This document shows positions 35,007 through 46,724 of a stretch of DNA of 64,000 nucleotides, in pieces; position 1 is the first letter of the stretch, and every line of letters begins with the position of its first letter. The stretch is taken from contig NC_052508.1 in assembly GCF_014356525.2 (NCBI RefSeq), positions 50,509,858 through 50,573,857 of the forward strand. The letters run 5' to 3'. The position numbers and the translations under genes are program-made. This DNA is from Nilaparvata lugens (Eukaryota; Arthropoda; Insecta; Hemiptera; Delphacidae). The notes beneath the pieces were generated by a model, which was not told the DNA's origin, ran no database searches, and was given only the letters and a program-made list of their open reading frames with translations.

Positions 35007-36123
35007 ATGAGCTCAAATAGAACACCGAAGGTTATTAATAGAAATGTAAACATAGCGGGAGTACTTACGCATTCCCAAAACCAAAATTCAAAAACGCCAA
35101 AACCAAAAACCCCAGTTCCTCAAACTACTTTAGCCGAAAAAGTTGCTCAACTACAAAGTAGCCACACTAATTTAAAAAACCAATTAGAAGTAACTCTAAA
35201 AACGTCTGAGGAAGAAAGGTTAGGGATGGTAGAAGAAATTAAATCTTTGGAACTGATTATAAAATTACAAGATGAAGACCATAAAAAAGAAATACTAAAT
35301 CTAAAAAATCAATGTAGTCTAATGTCGGAGGAAATAAAGAAACTAAAATCTAAATTTGATAATACTAAATGTATGATAGAACCTCCGTCCAAATGCAAAA
35401 AAATAGAATCTAACCTAAATGATGGGAAATGCTCTGAAAATTGTCGAAATAAAACGTACAGTGAGGTTTTGAAGACAGCAACCAAAAATATAGCTAAGGG
35501 AAATAAAGATAGGAAAGGGAGAGTTCTGCTACTGACGTCCAGTCATGGACGTGATTGCAGTGATCTCCTTGATAAAAGATTGAAAAATAAATTTGATGTC
35601 CAATGTTTTTTCAAGCCAAGTGCATCAATTAATGCAGTTGTAGAGTCAGCTAGGGAACAAACTAAAGATTTTGATGAAAATGACTATCTAATTGTACTGG
35701 GTGGCTCAAATAATATAAATGAACCTAACTTGAATCATCTTCCTCAAGTAACAGAAAAAAATCAAGGAAATTGTGCCACTCAGCAAAAAAACAAACTTAA
35801 TAATAAGTACTATTCCTAATAGGTTTGATAGGCCAGAATTAAATGAAGCAATCAATTCGACAAACAAATCAATCCATAATACAATCAACAGCCTAAAAAA
35901 TAAGAATTCTAAACAACTGGGGATTTGTTTTCTAAATGAAAGGCTGAAAAGACATAACTTCACTAATCATGGGTTGCATCTAAATCGATCTGGCAAAGTA
36001 ATCTTTTGTAATAGATTGGCAGAGCTGATTGAAAGCCGTTTGCAATCCTCTGGTTTAAAAACAGTCAAAAAAACAAATAACGATTTTTTAGTAAATTGGC
36101 TCAAAACAGGGAAAGGGAAATAG
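35007..36123 (+). pseudogene. Non-LTR retrotransposon ORF1, SGNH-esterase type, frameshifted
   Basis: The first part (35007-35819 frame) has a basic N-terminus, a coiled-coil stretch (about residues 45-120) and the start of an SGNH/GDSL-like hydrolase domain: RVLLLTSSHGRDC (near residue 171) as block I and VLGGSNNIN (near residue 230) as block III. The frame then shifts at the A run 35755-35761; the rest of the domain, with a GLHLN motif resembling the final catalytic-His block, continues in the next frame to 36123. ORF1 proteins with esterase domains are known from CR1-clade elements, where they bind RNA and membranes or lipids. The break means this copy makes a truncated ORF1. Confidence 0.8.
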
Positions 36124-38948
36124 CTACAAATGCTAGAGATAGAGTAGCACAAGATGGTAAGGTTTTTAGTATTTATCATCAAAATATTCAGTATCTTCGC
36201 AACAAAATTGACAGATTAGAAATATTTCTTAAACAGGAGGATCCTGACATTGTTATTTTCACAGAGCATGGCTTAAAAATAAAGGAAATAAATCAAGTTA
36301 GGATTCCAGGCTATTCACTGAGATCAGAATTTTGTAGAATAGCTCATAGAAGTGGTGGTGTATGTATATTCACTAGCAATGCTAAACATACCCAAACTTA
36401 TGAACTGGATTTTGTTAAGAGATTTTCTGTTGAGATGGATTTAGAGGTGACAGGACTAAGGTTAAAAATTGATGATCGATTTGAGGTAGCAGTGTTAGGT
36501 ATCTATAGGTCACCAAATGGAGACTGGAAAAAATTTTGTGAGCTGCTCCATACACTTTTGGAAATTACAACCGCTCGTTTCACAAATGTTATAGTAGTAG
36601 GAGATTTCAATACCGATTTTGCCAGGCAGGATAAAATGACAGAGGATATTAGAGATATTATTAATATGAATAATTTAGAAATTAAGGTCCACGAATATAC
36701 AAGAGTAACTCGAACTTCACAGACAATTATTGATAATATCCTCACAAATATAGAAGGTTGTAATGTCAGGTTAGGTAGCTCAGATCTATCAGATCATAAC
36801 TATCAAATTTTAGATGTTAAGTTGCAGGGCCAGAATCCAAGCAGAAAAAAAACTTTTGTGAAAGAAATTCAGCAATATGAGCTAGGAAATATAAATTGTT
36901 TGAAGCAGGAACTGCTTCAAGAAAATTGGAGTAGTGTTTATAACAGTTGTAACCTAAATTACAAATATAAGCAATTCATTGATACTCTAAGATTTCACAT
37001 TAGTGTATGCTGTCCAATAAAAAAAGTCAAAGTAAAAAGTAAATTGAACAAAGTAGATGAATGGATAACTGAAGATATTCTTACTCAAAGAAATATTGTT
37101 AGGGAAGCTTATGAGGAATTTAAATTAGTGAGGGATGTTCCGAGTGAAGTCAAATACAAATGTCTAAAGAAAAACTATGCAAAAGAAGTGAGGAAAGCTA
37201 AGTGTAAGAAAACAGCTGAAATATTAACAACTAGTACCAATTTTAACTCTGCTGTTTGGGAGGTAATTAATAGAAATAGGAGAGCAGCTCAAAAAGATAC
37301 AGTTACTAATGTCCCTAGGATAATCGATGAACATGGAAATTATATGGATGATAGTATAGACATTTGTAACTTTTTCAATAAGTATTATCAACAGGTTGCA
37401 TATAATCTCCAAAAGTCACTGAACACTAATACTTGTAATACAACTACATTAAATGCTGAGCCAATTGAAAAGGTATTTAAATTTCATCCATTATCAAGAG
37501 ATGAGTTGTCAAGAATAATAAAAAATTTGAATAACAAAAAAACAGTAGGATTGGATGGGGTCTCAAGCAAAATTTTAAAAGAATGTGAAAATGAATTACT
37601 GGACCCTTTATTGCATCTCCTTAATACTTCACTAGATCAGGGTATTTTCCCTGATGATCTGAAACAAGGAAAAATTTTGCCAATTTTCAAGAGCGGTGAT
37701 TCTGAAAGAGTTGAAAATTATAGACCCATTAGTATTCTAAATGTAATAAGTAAAATTTTTGAAAGAGTAGTTTTAAATAGGCTATTGATGCACCTGGAAG
37801 AAATTAATTTCATATGTGATGAACAGCATGGGTTCCAGAAAGGGAAATCTACTAAGACTGCAATAGTATCCCTTGTTGAAAGACTAATAGATATAATAGA
37901 TTCAGGTGAGAAGGCAGCCGCAATATTTCTTGATTTATCCAAAGCTTTTGATTGTGTGAACCATAGAATATTATTGGAAATACTAAAAACTGTAGGTGTG
38001 AATGGTATAGAACTAAAATGGTTTGAATCATATCTCATAGGTAGAAACCAGTGTGTTGAGCTTACCAAGGTGGATGGGAATGAAATAGTAAAAATTAAAT
38101 CTCAAAAACTGGAGGTCCAGGCTGGAGTACCTCAAGGCTCAATTCTGGGTCCCTTACTGTTTCTGTTGTATGTGAACCAATTACCAAAAGAGTTAAAAGA
38201 TCACAGAGCTCTGTTGTTTGCTGATGACACATCGCTTATCTTTAACAATTATTTATTAGATAGTCTAGAAATAAATGCTTTTACTGGAGTACAGTCAATT
38301 GTCCAATTCTTGAAGCAAAGGCAATTAACAATAAATAGTAAGAAATGTCAATTCCTAAAATTCAAAAGTAAATATAATTCAGTAGAGGATAGAGAAATAA
38401 ATGTGTTTGTAGAGGAAAATGAATTAGACCAAGAAGAGAAAGTAGCATTCTTGGGAATTTTATTGGACAGGAAATTAACATGGCATCCTTACATTGAGAG
38501 GATATGTAATAAGATATCATCTGGGGTATTTGTCCTGCGGCAGCTTGCTAGGCTGAATGATAAAAAACTACTGTTAACTGCTTACCATGGACTTATACTA
38601 TCTCATATTAGGTATGCTATTTTAGTATGGGGTAATTCATCTCAACAAAATATGGACAGGGTGTTTAAGATTCAAAAGAAGGCACTCAGATGTATAGAGA
38701 AAGTGAATAGGTTAGACTCTTGTAGGCCTTTATTTAAAAAGCTTGGTCTATTAACTGTGCCATCTTTGTATGTATATGAAGTTGTAATGCATGTGAAAAC
38801 GAGTGGTGTGATCCAGAATTCAGATGTTCATGAGTATAATACGCGAAACAGAGCAGATTATCATATAATGGGTCATAATAGTAGGTTATTTGAACAAAAA
38901 CAGATTATATTGGTAGGAAATTTTATAACAAGCTACCTCAAATCTTGA
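36096..38948 (+). pseudogene. Non-LTR retrotransposon ORF2: endonuclease and reverse transcriptase
   Basis: About 950 codons. N-terminal APE-type endonuclease (HQNIQYLRNK, GDFNTDF near residue 168, SDHN near 231), then reverse transcriptase (about 470-740) with FLDLSKAFDCVNH near 611, GVPQGSILGPLLFLLYVN and the catalytic FADD near 706. There is no early ATG in frame; the frame opens with TTG and overlaps the end of ORF1 by 28 bp, suggesting re-initiation or another unusual start. The C-terminal end is shifted at the A run near 38897; the typical ending (NKLPQILKS, then AFYSVQEFL) continues in another frame to about 39047. Confidence 0.9.
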
Positions 38949-39101
38949 AAAGTAATGATGATTTGAAGATTTTCAAAAAACAAATTAAAAAATATTTAGT
39001 TGATAGAGCTTTTTATAGTGTACAAGAATTCCTTTCAAACCTAAACTAGGTTGAACTACTTAGTGTTAGAATTATTATGTAATAACATGACTTGTCTTGT
39101 T

Positions 39102-39130
39102 AAAAAAAAAACAAAAAAAAAAAAAAAAAA
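39102..39130 (+). repeat. Poly(A) tail of the non-LTR element
   Basis: A run of A interrupted by one C, directly at the junction with sequence (CTGTAATCAGATC) that continues the empty site in copy B. Confidence 0.9.
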
Positions 39131-39166
39131 CTGTAATCAGATCAAGTGACGGCATTATAATTATTC

Positions 39167-39423
39167 TTATTCCAGTAACATTATTTTAGTATGTTTGGTT
39201 GCCATGTGGGCTTTCATTCGAAACTTGTAAGTGCAAGTGTATGAACATAGAGAACACTTGAATCTTGGTTCGACTCCACACTCGTGTTTCAGATGTTGGT
39301 TCAGTCCAGCCTTGTATTTGTAGTTTTTGCTGCATCTTGGACAAAGGAAACGACCCTGCATGACTTCAAATTGTTCCCGTCCCGTTTTTGGTTGAGACCA
39401 AATATTATTTTCGTGAGACACAT
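39167..39423 (-). CDS. lola: lola alternative 3' exon L12, two zinc fingers
   Basis: The acceptor (CTTTTGTTTTTAG) is followed by 84 residues. Finger 1: C27, C30, H43, C48 (SKNYKYKAGLNQHLKHEC); finger 2: C56, C59, H72, H77 (SYTCTYKFRMKAH body). A short tail TKIMLLE follows H77. It is the intact sister of L20 and shows what the L20 C-terminus looked like before an insertion. Confidence 0.92.
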
Positions 39424-40314
39424 CTAAAAACAAAAGAGTGACAACTGATGGAATAAGTTTCAATTTATTGAATCATTGAATTACAGCGTGCATTTTTCAT
39501 CAAGAAGCATTGGAAGAAAAACGTATTTTACAAGAGGATAATTGAATACAGATAATATGATTCTTTGCCCACAGCAAATAAGACATAACACAACACTGGA
39601 TAATTTCGGATGCTTAGCACGAGTCCCCATCCATAGAGACCACTCATTGGCTTATAATGTTTCGCCATCATATAGACTCCATTTTCTTGATAGCAAAGTT
39701 GTAATAATAAGCTTGATCCACATGGGCCGGCTCCGTAATAAAATAGATTATAATGAGTTACTGATAACTGGGAAAATACAGAATTCTTTCACCTTTCAAT
39801 GAAAATAATTATTGATTATTTTCAGTGAAAATATTATGGAGGGTGAGACAGAAATTGAAAATCTTTTGGAAATATTAGGTATTATTGGAACGTTTTAATA
39901 ATAATTTACTTTGAACAGAAGAAACATAAAAATAATTCTCTTAACAGATCAAGAAGCTTACAAATAATAAGTGTGCATAAAAATATACAAGAATATTTCA
40001 AGAAACAGTTTGCAAATATAGTTGAATTTGTTCAATACATACTTTCAAATACCGTATATCCTTTGACCACGTTCGTATCGGATCATAGAACCAAAGACAA
40101 AAAAAGTGTGGAAAGAATTTTACAAAAGTATTTCCAGAAACAATCAATTAATAGTTCAATTTGTTCAATAACCACTTAGATATTCCTACGTGACGGATCA
40201 CGAACTCCACAAACGAAAAAAAAGTAAAAACTATTTCAGGTTCCATTGGATCCATCTGCAAACGTATGGAAACAACTTTTTCATTGGATAAACAACAGTA
40301 GGCCTATGAACATT
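39424..40314. other. Intronic stretch between L12 and L13
   Basis: The first 350 bp match copy B (55487-55825). The rest is AT-rich. The open frames 39542-39802 and 39973-40179 have no domain. Confidence 0.6.
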
Positions 40315-40595
40315 TTAAATAATCTTTCCGTTATCACAATAAAAATCAGGATGCTTGTTGACTATGTGCGCTCTAATATTGGACTTGTGCCGGGTCACGA
40401 CGGGGCACAGGGGGCATTTTACGTTGGGCTCGAGTCCACACTCATGCTTGAGATGTTGCTTGAGACCTCGTTCGTACTTGTAGCTGCGACCGCACGCATT
40501 CGGACACGCGTAGCGACCTCGGCTGTCACGTGGGTACTTGCCGTCTGCAACCGCATTCGACCACGGCGCATCTTCGTCTGCGTAGTTCACAGCAT
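40315..40595 (-). CDS. lola: lola alternative 3' exon L13, two fingers, C-x3-C variant
   Basis: The acceptor GGCTGCAG at 40596 gives the common phase and 92 residues; its pyrimidine tract is weak, with a T7 run about 33 bases upstream. The linker is acidic then basic. Finger 1 has three residues between its cysteines: C30-PNA-C34, then H47 and C52. Finger 2: C60, C63, H76, H81. The tail contains another cysteine. The exon is notably GC-rich. Confidence 0.88.
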
Positions 40596-42038
40596 CTGCA
40601 GCCGACCAGTGGGTAGCATATATATGCAAAAAAAGACTGCAGTCATACTTGAATTAACGTCTTCTGATTTAATAAAAAGAGACGGTGGAAAATTTATTAT
40701 TTCTCGAAGCTAAAGAATTGGATAACCCAGGATCTATCTAATAATATTATCTATTCTGATCTATTTTATAATGATGTTGAGAAAGGGAGACAATCACTGT
40801 GAGATTAAAAAAGACTCCAGAAAACCTCCCTTGATCTCTCTAATTTTACAGTTACCACAGTATTGCACAGCATAATAATAATGTGATTCATTCTGAGATT
40901 AAACTACCACAAAATTCAATTCAGTTCAAGCTTCCACTGTACAAACGGCCCTAAGGCAAGCTACAAACACATCATTTTTGCTCGTACGATTTTTTGCCGG
41001 CCTAATAAATTCTATTAGATTGAACAGATGATGTCAAACAAGTTATGTTTAATCAGCTGGAATTCATAAGGACGGCAAAATATCGTACGAACAAAAATCG
41101 ATGTTTGTGTGTAACTGGCTTTAGGCTCTAAAGGCACTTCTTGTTAAACAGATCTCTATATAGAAAACCCTATTTAATACAGCTATAAATACTCTATAGA
41201 AAACCCTATGTACTACTACAGCTACGACCGGATATAAAAGGATTATTTCTGTTTACTCTGATTTTAGAAAATCACTTCAGTAAAAATACTTAGTTATGGA
41301 AGTAAATCGATATGATTTGATGAATGAGAGGTATGTTGTACCATTTACTCCAAATAATTAAGCCAGAAACACCTCAATCTACAGTGTACCAAAAACTTTC
41401 AATGATTAACCCGATAATATTGTGCTAAGTTTGTTAATATGCGCCTATTCAAAATATATTTAAAAATTTGGTTGAATAATTACACTTAGATGTAGCATAA
41501 TAAAATTCATTACTGATGTATTGTATTGTTGTAAATCATTTCGTTCTATTTTTTTGTATGTAAGTTCAGGTTGACTATACATTATAACACTTTTGAGATT
41601 TTTGAGAGCTGAGCCAACAATTAATTAGTTAATATCATGATTATATCAACTGGTAAGTAAATTCTTGTAAAAATAACTTTCACTGATATATAAATATACA
41701 TTTATATTTGAATTAACATGTTTTGTAATTTATTATTAATTATTAAGCCTAGTATTATTTAAGTTCTATATTATTATGTCAAATTGATTCCAGGGTTTGT
41801 TTTATTTTAATATAATTTATGAAATTAAGTTTAAAATTAATAATGCATCATTTTTAAATGCTGATATTTTTGTTGTATTTTTGGAGGAGATAAATTTGAT
41901 TTGATTGTATATGGTACCTTGTCAAGCAGCCTCTTTGAGGGCTTATTTATTCAATAAAAGTTTTTCTATTCTATGTAGGATGGTTGAACATAGTGGATTC
42001 TTATGATGAATCAACAAACATCTTCTTATCAAAAAACT
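40596..42038. other. Intronic stretch with one MITE
   Basis: 1.4 kb between L13 and L14, with the family S MITE at 40950-41125. 41150-42030 is AT-rich with nothing recognised. Confidence 0.6.
40950..41125. mobile_element. MITE family S, copy 2
   Basis: Inverted ends CCTAAGGCAAGCTACAAACA (left) and the reverse complement of CCTAAAGCCAGTTACACACA (right), then TCGTACGA on both arms. Related to 21118-21283. Confidence 0.82.
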
Positions 42039-42268
42039 TTATTTGCAAAAATCTCTGAGCAGATGGTTGAGTTGAGTGTTTGACTGTTTGTTGTTGGGAC
42101 AGGACAACATGTGCACGCGCAAGTGAGTGCTGCGTTTGTACTTTTTGAAGCACAAGTTGCACTCGAAGCGCGGCTCCTGGCAGCATTCGTAGCGGCGATG
42201 GTAGCTCAGAGAGCCGCTACTGCCGTAGGTACGCTCACATCCCGGGCACTGCAGTCGCACATTAAACA
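42039..42268 (-). CDS. lola: lola alternative 3' exon L14, two C2HC fingers
   Basis: 75 residues with almost no linker: finger 1 begins at residue 7 (C7, C10, H23, C28; ERTYGSSGSLSYHRRYEC). Finger 2 is C36, C39, H52, C56, so its last ligand is cysteine and the spacing is H-x3-C. The tail has QSNTQLNHLLRDF. The stop TAA lies within AATAAA (42038-42043). L15 is its tandem relative. GC content is far above the flanks. Confidence 0.9.
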
Positions 42269-42547
42269 CTGCAAAGTAATTAACCAATTTTTGTTGATAG
42301 TTGATAACCGATAATAATATTCATAATCGATTATTGAAAAAAAAGAAAAATTGTTCTCCAGTTAGTTTCATTTGAATCATAATATCGTTAGGCTATATAC
42401 TTTATAACTTTACACCGACACCGACACGTCAGGACAGGACATAATTCACTCTGATGGTCAGTATTAGAGGAGGCTGCGGTTTTTAACTGCGCAAGGTCTG
42501 CTGTTCACAGAACTACTAGTCTATGGTTTGTAGCATTAACACTTTTG

Positions 42548-43182
42548 TGAACGTTGAGGTGTGTACAGATTTATACGTCGCTAACACCAGCAATTCACTT
42601 TACACCAGCTGATTATATCCGTGTTTGTACAGAAACGGTAAGATACATCATTCAAGTCATTCAATTTCAGCTGTTTTACATGCATGAAAGCAACCACTTA
42701 AATAGCTGATTGTAGAACAAATAAACATATGATTCTCATTACAGCATACTATACTGTAATGAAATCATATGTTTCCTTTTCAGTCGAGTATGATTCCTAG
42801 TTCCGAAATAGGAACAGCAAAACTGATACAAAAAACCGCCTTTTAGCACTCCAGGTGGGAGTTTTTTCAACTTTCATAAAATACCTGATTCACAATTTAT
42901 AAACTAGGTTATGCTTATGAAATGCATGTAGTAGCTTCAGCACAATAAGGTAATGTGTTCTATTTCCCAATTATCCTTCTTTAGATTATCATGACAAAAA
43001 AAGTGTACATTACTTTGACATGAATGTCTCTTGCAGGGCTCAAATGAAATTCTAGTCTCGGCTAACGCCTCGACTAGAAACATCATTCTTGCCCTGCAAA
43101 AGGGCCCTTCCCATCCTTGTGACGTAAGATACTATTGCTCGTGTTTGCGGAGTGTAAATCTGTACGCACCTTTACAAGTTTA
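42548..43182. mobile_element. Element with about 50-bp inverted ends
   Basis: The left end (GTGTGTACAGATTTATACGTCG..AACACCAGCAAT) pairs imperfectly with the reverse complement of the right end (GGTGCGTACAGATTTACACT..AACACGAGCAAT). No transposase frame inside 635 bp. Confidence 0.65.
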
Positions 43183-43954
43183 GTGAGAGGGTGTTAGCCT
43201 ACAAGTATGAATGTATGATATTTCAAGCATGAGACCAAGTCGAGTGCGGGATTATCTTAAACATTTTCTGAACAATTGGACAGGTAGAGTAAAATATTTT
43301 CCTTCATTCTAGATATTTTGTGCAAGTGTGACTGAATGAAATAAATGAATAGCAAATAGTTTGATAGAGGTCAAACAGTTTGTTACTCAAACGACAGTAA
43401 CATGGAAACCACGTGTCCGAAATAGCAAGAATGTTGTTAGTGAGTAACCAGAATGATATTCCAGCTCTTGTTCATGAGAGTTGTCACCTTTATGGTTAGG
43501 TCGGAAACTTTTCAGATTGCCTTGTGATATTATTATTAATAATGATTGCCTTGATGATGATATAATTATAATTTAGTACGGTATCAATAATGTTTTTACA
43601 TCTACAAATTAAATTTAGTTGATATAACTTCCAATATTTCATAAGCATTCGCTGGAGATAACAACCAAACCCATGTTATTTTTGCTATTTTATTTACAGC
43701 GAGGTCTATATGAAGCCTGATTGTGTTTCAATGCATTTATGAATCAAAACTAAAAGAAACACCTTTAAATAACAAATTTATTTCCATCATTTGGTAATAA
43801 ACAATTGAGCACATGAACAGAGGAAACGTATACGAACTTACAACCTTAATATTGTTTTATTCTGACATAAGTTACCGGTACTAATCAACAAAAGAAATAA
43901 GTATATGGAAATACTTTATTACTTATTATGTGACAAAGTTTGTAGCAAAATCGA

Positions 43955-44425
43955 CAGACAACGAAGATGAGTTAATTTGACTCTGATGATCAAATTGGTC
44001 AGTATTGATCGTATTTATGGAGAGCGTTATGTTCTGAAAAAGGATTGATTCAGAATCAAACCTCTTCGACTGATATGAATAATCAATACTATTTTTTAGT
44101 CAGCTCTGATACAGTATTGATAGCTGATTCTAGAGTTCAGGTGTACAGAATTAGAATTCATTTCTGGATCGAAATAAAAACGAACTTCATAGAAAATAGT
44201 TTATTTCCACCATCATTTGTCAAACTACTTTTATTTGAGCAACTTTTTGTTAATGTGAGTTCAAAATATATAACAACATCTTCATATCAAAATTCTTGTT
44301 CTTATCAGACAACGAAGATGAGTTAGTTAGTTTGACTCTGATGACCAAATTGGTCAGTATTGACCGTATTTATGGAGAAAGTTATGTTCTGAATAAAAAA
44401 GTATTGTTTCAAAATCAAACCTATT
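43955..44425. repeat. Direct repeat pair between L14 and L15
   Basis: 43955-44064 and 44305-44425 share AGACAACGAAGATGAGTTA, GACTCTGATGA and GGTCAGTATTGA.CGTATTTA with about 350 bp offset. A local tandem duplication. Confidence 0.8.
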
Positions 44426-44562
44426 ATAAGAGGTATTATAACCTCTTATAACCTAAGAGTATAATATAAACTCTTATAATAATGTACAATATTGGTAAAC
44501 TTTTGTCTCAACATATTGTCGAGATCAGGATGAACTCAATTAACTTCTTATAAAAACCAATA

Positions 44563-44807
44563 TTAGTATGATTTGTCGAATTTCTTCTTAAATAAATTAT
44601 TGAGCTGAACAGACTCAACGTTCATGGGACAAGAGGCCATGTGCGCGCGCATGTTGCTCTTGCGTTTGCTCTTCTTGCCGCAGAATGTGCACTGAAAACG
44701 CGCCTCTTTGCCACACTCGTATCGTCTGTGGTAGCCCAGCGAACCAAGGCTGCCGTACACACGTTCACAGCCATCACACTGCAAGCCCTGCGACTCCACT
44801 AGTACGC
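44563..44807 (-). CDS. lola: lola alternative 3' exon L15, two C2HC fingers
   Basis: The acceptor (TTGTTTTTGCAG) leads to 80 residues. Finger 1: C10, C13, H26, C31 (ERVYGSLGSLGYHRRYEC). Finger 2: C39, C42, H55, C59 (GKKSKRKSNMRAHMASC), again with a final cysteine and H-x3-C. The tail SVQLNNLFKKKFDKSY aligns with that of L14. The pair L14/L15 arose by tandem duplication and then diverged. Confidence 0.9.
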
Positions 44808-46724
44808 CTGCAAAAACAATTCACAATATTTCTGTTTGTTAGTTTTATTTGTATCGAACATGTATTGCAATTTATAGTTGTACATCTATTAATTGATTAA
44901 ATGTTTCTTTACATTTCTATCACTTTTTCATCTTAAATAGATCAATAAAATAAATACTGTAGATAAAGTCGATACAGTCTTAGTTACTGAGAGTAGATGA
45001 AGTGAGTAATAATATTATTATCGTTTGTAATAGTACTCAAAATGTAAGAATACTCTTCAATTTTTCAATACTATCAATCTTACAAGAATAGTGTACAGTT
45101 TGGATTAGTCAAAATAGGAAAGTTGAAGATTTCGATGGAAATAGCGACATAAATAATAGTGTGTTATAAGAAAATAAATCAAGTTCAATACATATTACTT
45201 TTTGAAATTACTAAGCAGAAACCTACTATGGTTGGGGGTAGTTTGAAGCTTTTCAAAATCAAAGATGATAATGAAGGTGAAATCCAATTCATATTTCCTC
45301 TATAGTCGACACATGCAATAATCTGATATATTCTTCAGTGTGGGATACCATGAAATTTGACCAGCAGACAAAGGATCAATTGATTCATAGGGAAGAAACT
45401 TCAATTATAGGTCTAATATTATATCAAAGACTATTGAATAAACTGCAAAGCTATATTTGACTTATTACTGTTACTACAAACATCGTTTTTTCTAAAAATT
45501 GCACTTTTTTACAATATGAGTTTATGATTTTCAACTGAAATAGCCTACTGCCTACTCCTTTGGTCCTATCTGGTATTCCTTCAATATTTTATCAAACAAC
45601 ACAATATTTTTATACAAATAATTTATGAAGCATTTCCTCAGCCTACATTATTTGTCACTTTTACTCTCTTCTTGCTCATAATTTCTTTCATTATTTATTC
45701 TGTAGGCCTAGATAGAATATTAGAAGATGAGTTTGTTAATTTTTTATAATATTTTCCACAAGGGGAACCAGCTGGAGATCTCATTGGTACAATAGGACCA
45801 CAAATCATAAGATTTTTTAATTAAGATATAATTTCAGTGCATTATTATCAGTTTTGCAGTACAAGAACACCAAAGATTGTTATACATACCTCATGTTACA
45901 GCCATGTGAAAATAAATCATAATTCTTGTTATAAACCTTCAATAATAAATAATTAGGCTAATATAATATTAGTATAGCCTTCAATAATACAATCATGACG
46001 ACTGTTCTTTTGAAAAATAATTAATAATTTCTCAGTGTTGTCAATATAGGAGAATAAAAAATCAGCTCCTGTTCAGTACAGATCTTTAATGGTTCTCTCA
46101 GCGCCCTTAACATTCACAGAGATGAGAAATAAAGCACATTCCCTCTTCAAAATAAGCCTTCAATAGTTTTTCCAATATCCTGAATATCATGTATCTATAT
46201 TGAGCCAGAGACAAATGATTACTACATTAAACGGTATCTTTACTCTATGATTGAGCTTTCTAGTGATAGATTTTCCTTTTCTATCTAAAGTGTGTATTAT
46301 CATTTTGTACTCTTGTATCGCTGAAAGATGCAATTGCAGCATTATTTTTGAAATAAGCTCACTTTTTGGATTTGTATTATGTATAGCCATGAGATAGAAT
46401 GGATCAGGATACCAGGAGTCCTTGATTTGAAGAAGTATAATGAATATCATGTATCATGTATTGAATCAAGGATAGTGTACAGTCTATACACTATTCTTGG
46501 TATTGAATAGCCCCAGATCCCTAGCAGGGTCTGGGTCTGGAACCGGATGAACAGTAAAACCCCCTCTATCCAGTGTACCCTCATGAGATAAAATGGATCA
46601 GGATACCAGGAGTCCCTGATTCTAAGAAGTATAATGAACATCATGAATGTATTGAACAGCCATGAGATAAAATGGGTAAGGATTCCTTGATTTTAATAAC
46701 TATGTAAAAGTGGAACACATTTTC
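44808..46724. other. Intronic stretch with a local tandem repeat
   Basis: 1.9 kb between L15 and L16. 46384-46690 carries an imperfect tandem repeat; open frames at 46187-46644 minus, with repeated KDSWYPDPFYLM-like phrases, are translations of it. The rest is AT-rich. Confidence 0.6.
46384..46690. repeat. Imperfect tandem repeat next to L16
   Basis: The phrase CATGAGATA.AATGG followed by AGGATACCAGGAGTC occurs at about 46388 and 46582 and in shortened form at about 46660. Ends 35 bp before the L16 stop codon. Confidence 0.8.

Larger units (their letters stand above)
34635..39130 (+). mobile_element. CR1/jockey-like non-LTR retrotransposon, near complete
   Basis: The boundaries come from comparison with copy B, where GAAAC runs straight into TCTAATCAG. 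The insert has a 5' UTR of about 370 bp, an esterase-type ORF1, ORF2 with endonuclease and reverse transcriptase, and a 3' A-rich tail (39102-39130). There is no convincing target-site duplication; instead a 13-bp flank sequence (AACATTCACTTGA) is repeated in tandem at the 5' junction. Each ORF carries one frameshift in an A run, so this copy is probably inactive, though otherwise well preserved. It runs antisense to lola. Confidence 0.9.
33745..39775. repeat. Segmental duplication, copy A (L11-L12)
   Basis: Exons, introns and flanks match 54003-55825 closely. Copy A contains a 4.5-kb non-LTR insertion (34635-39130) that copy B lacks. The match ends on the right near 39775, within the L12 upstream flank. 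Confidence 0.88.
42269..44562. other. Intronic stretch with repeats
   Basis: 2.3 kb between L14 and L15, holding the inverted-end element at 42548-43182 and a direct repeat (43955-44064 and 44305-44425). The open frame 44045-44326 lies between the repeats and shows no domain. Confidence 0.6.

Noticed and set aside
40625..40645. AG after the T-run region as acceptor for L13
   Set aside because: Gives another phase; the AG at 40596 fits the array, although its pyrimidine tract is weak.
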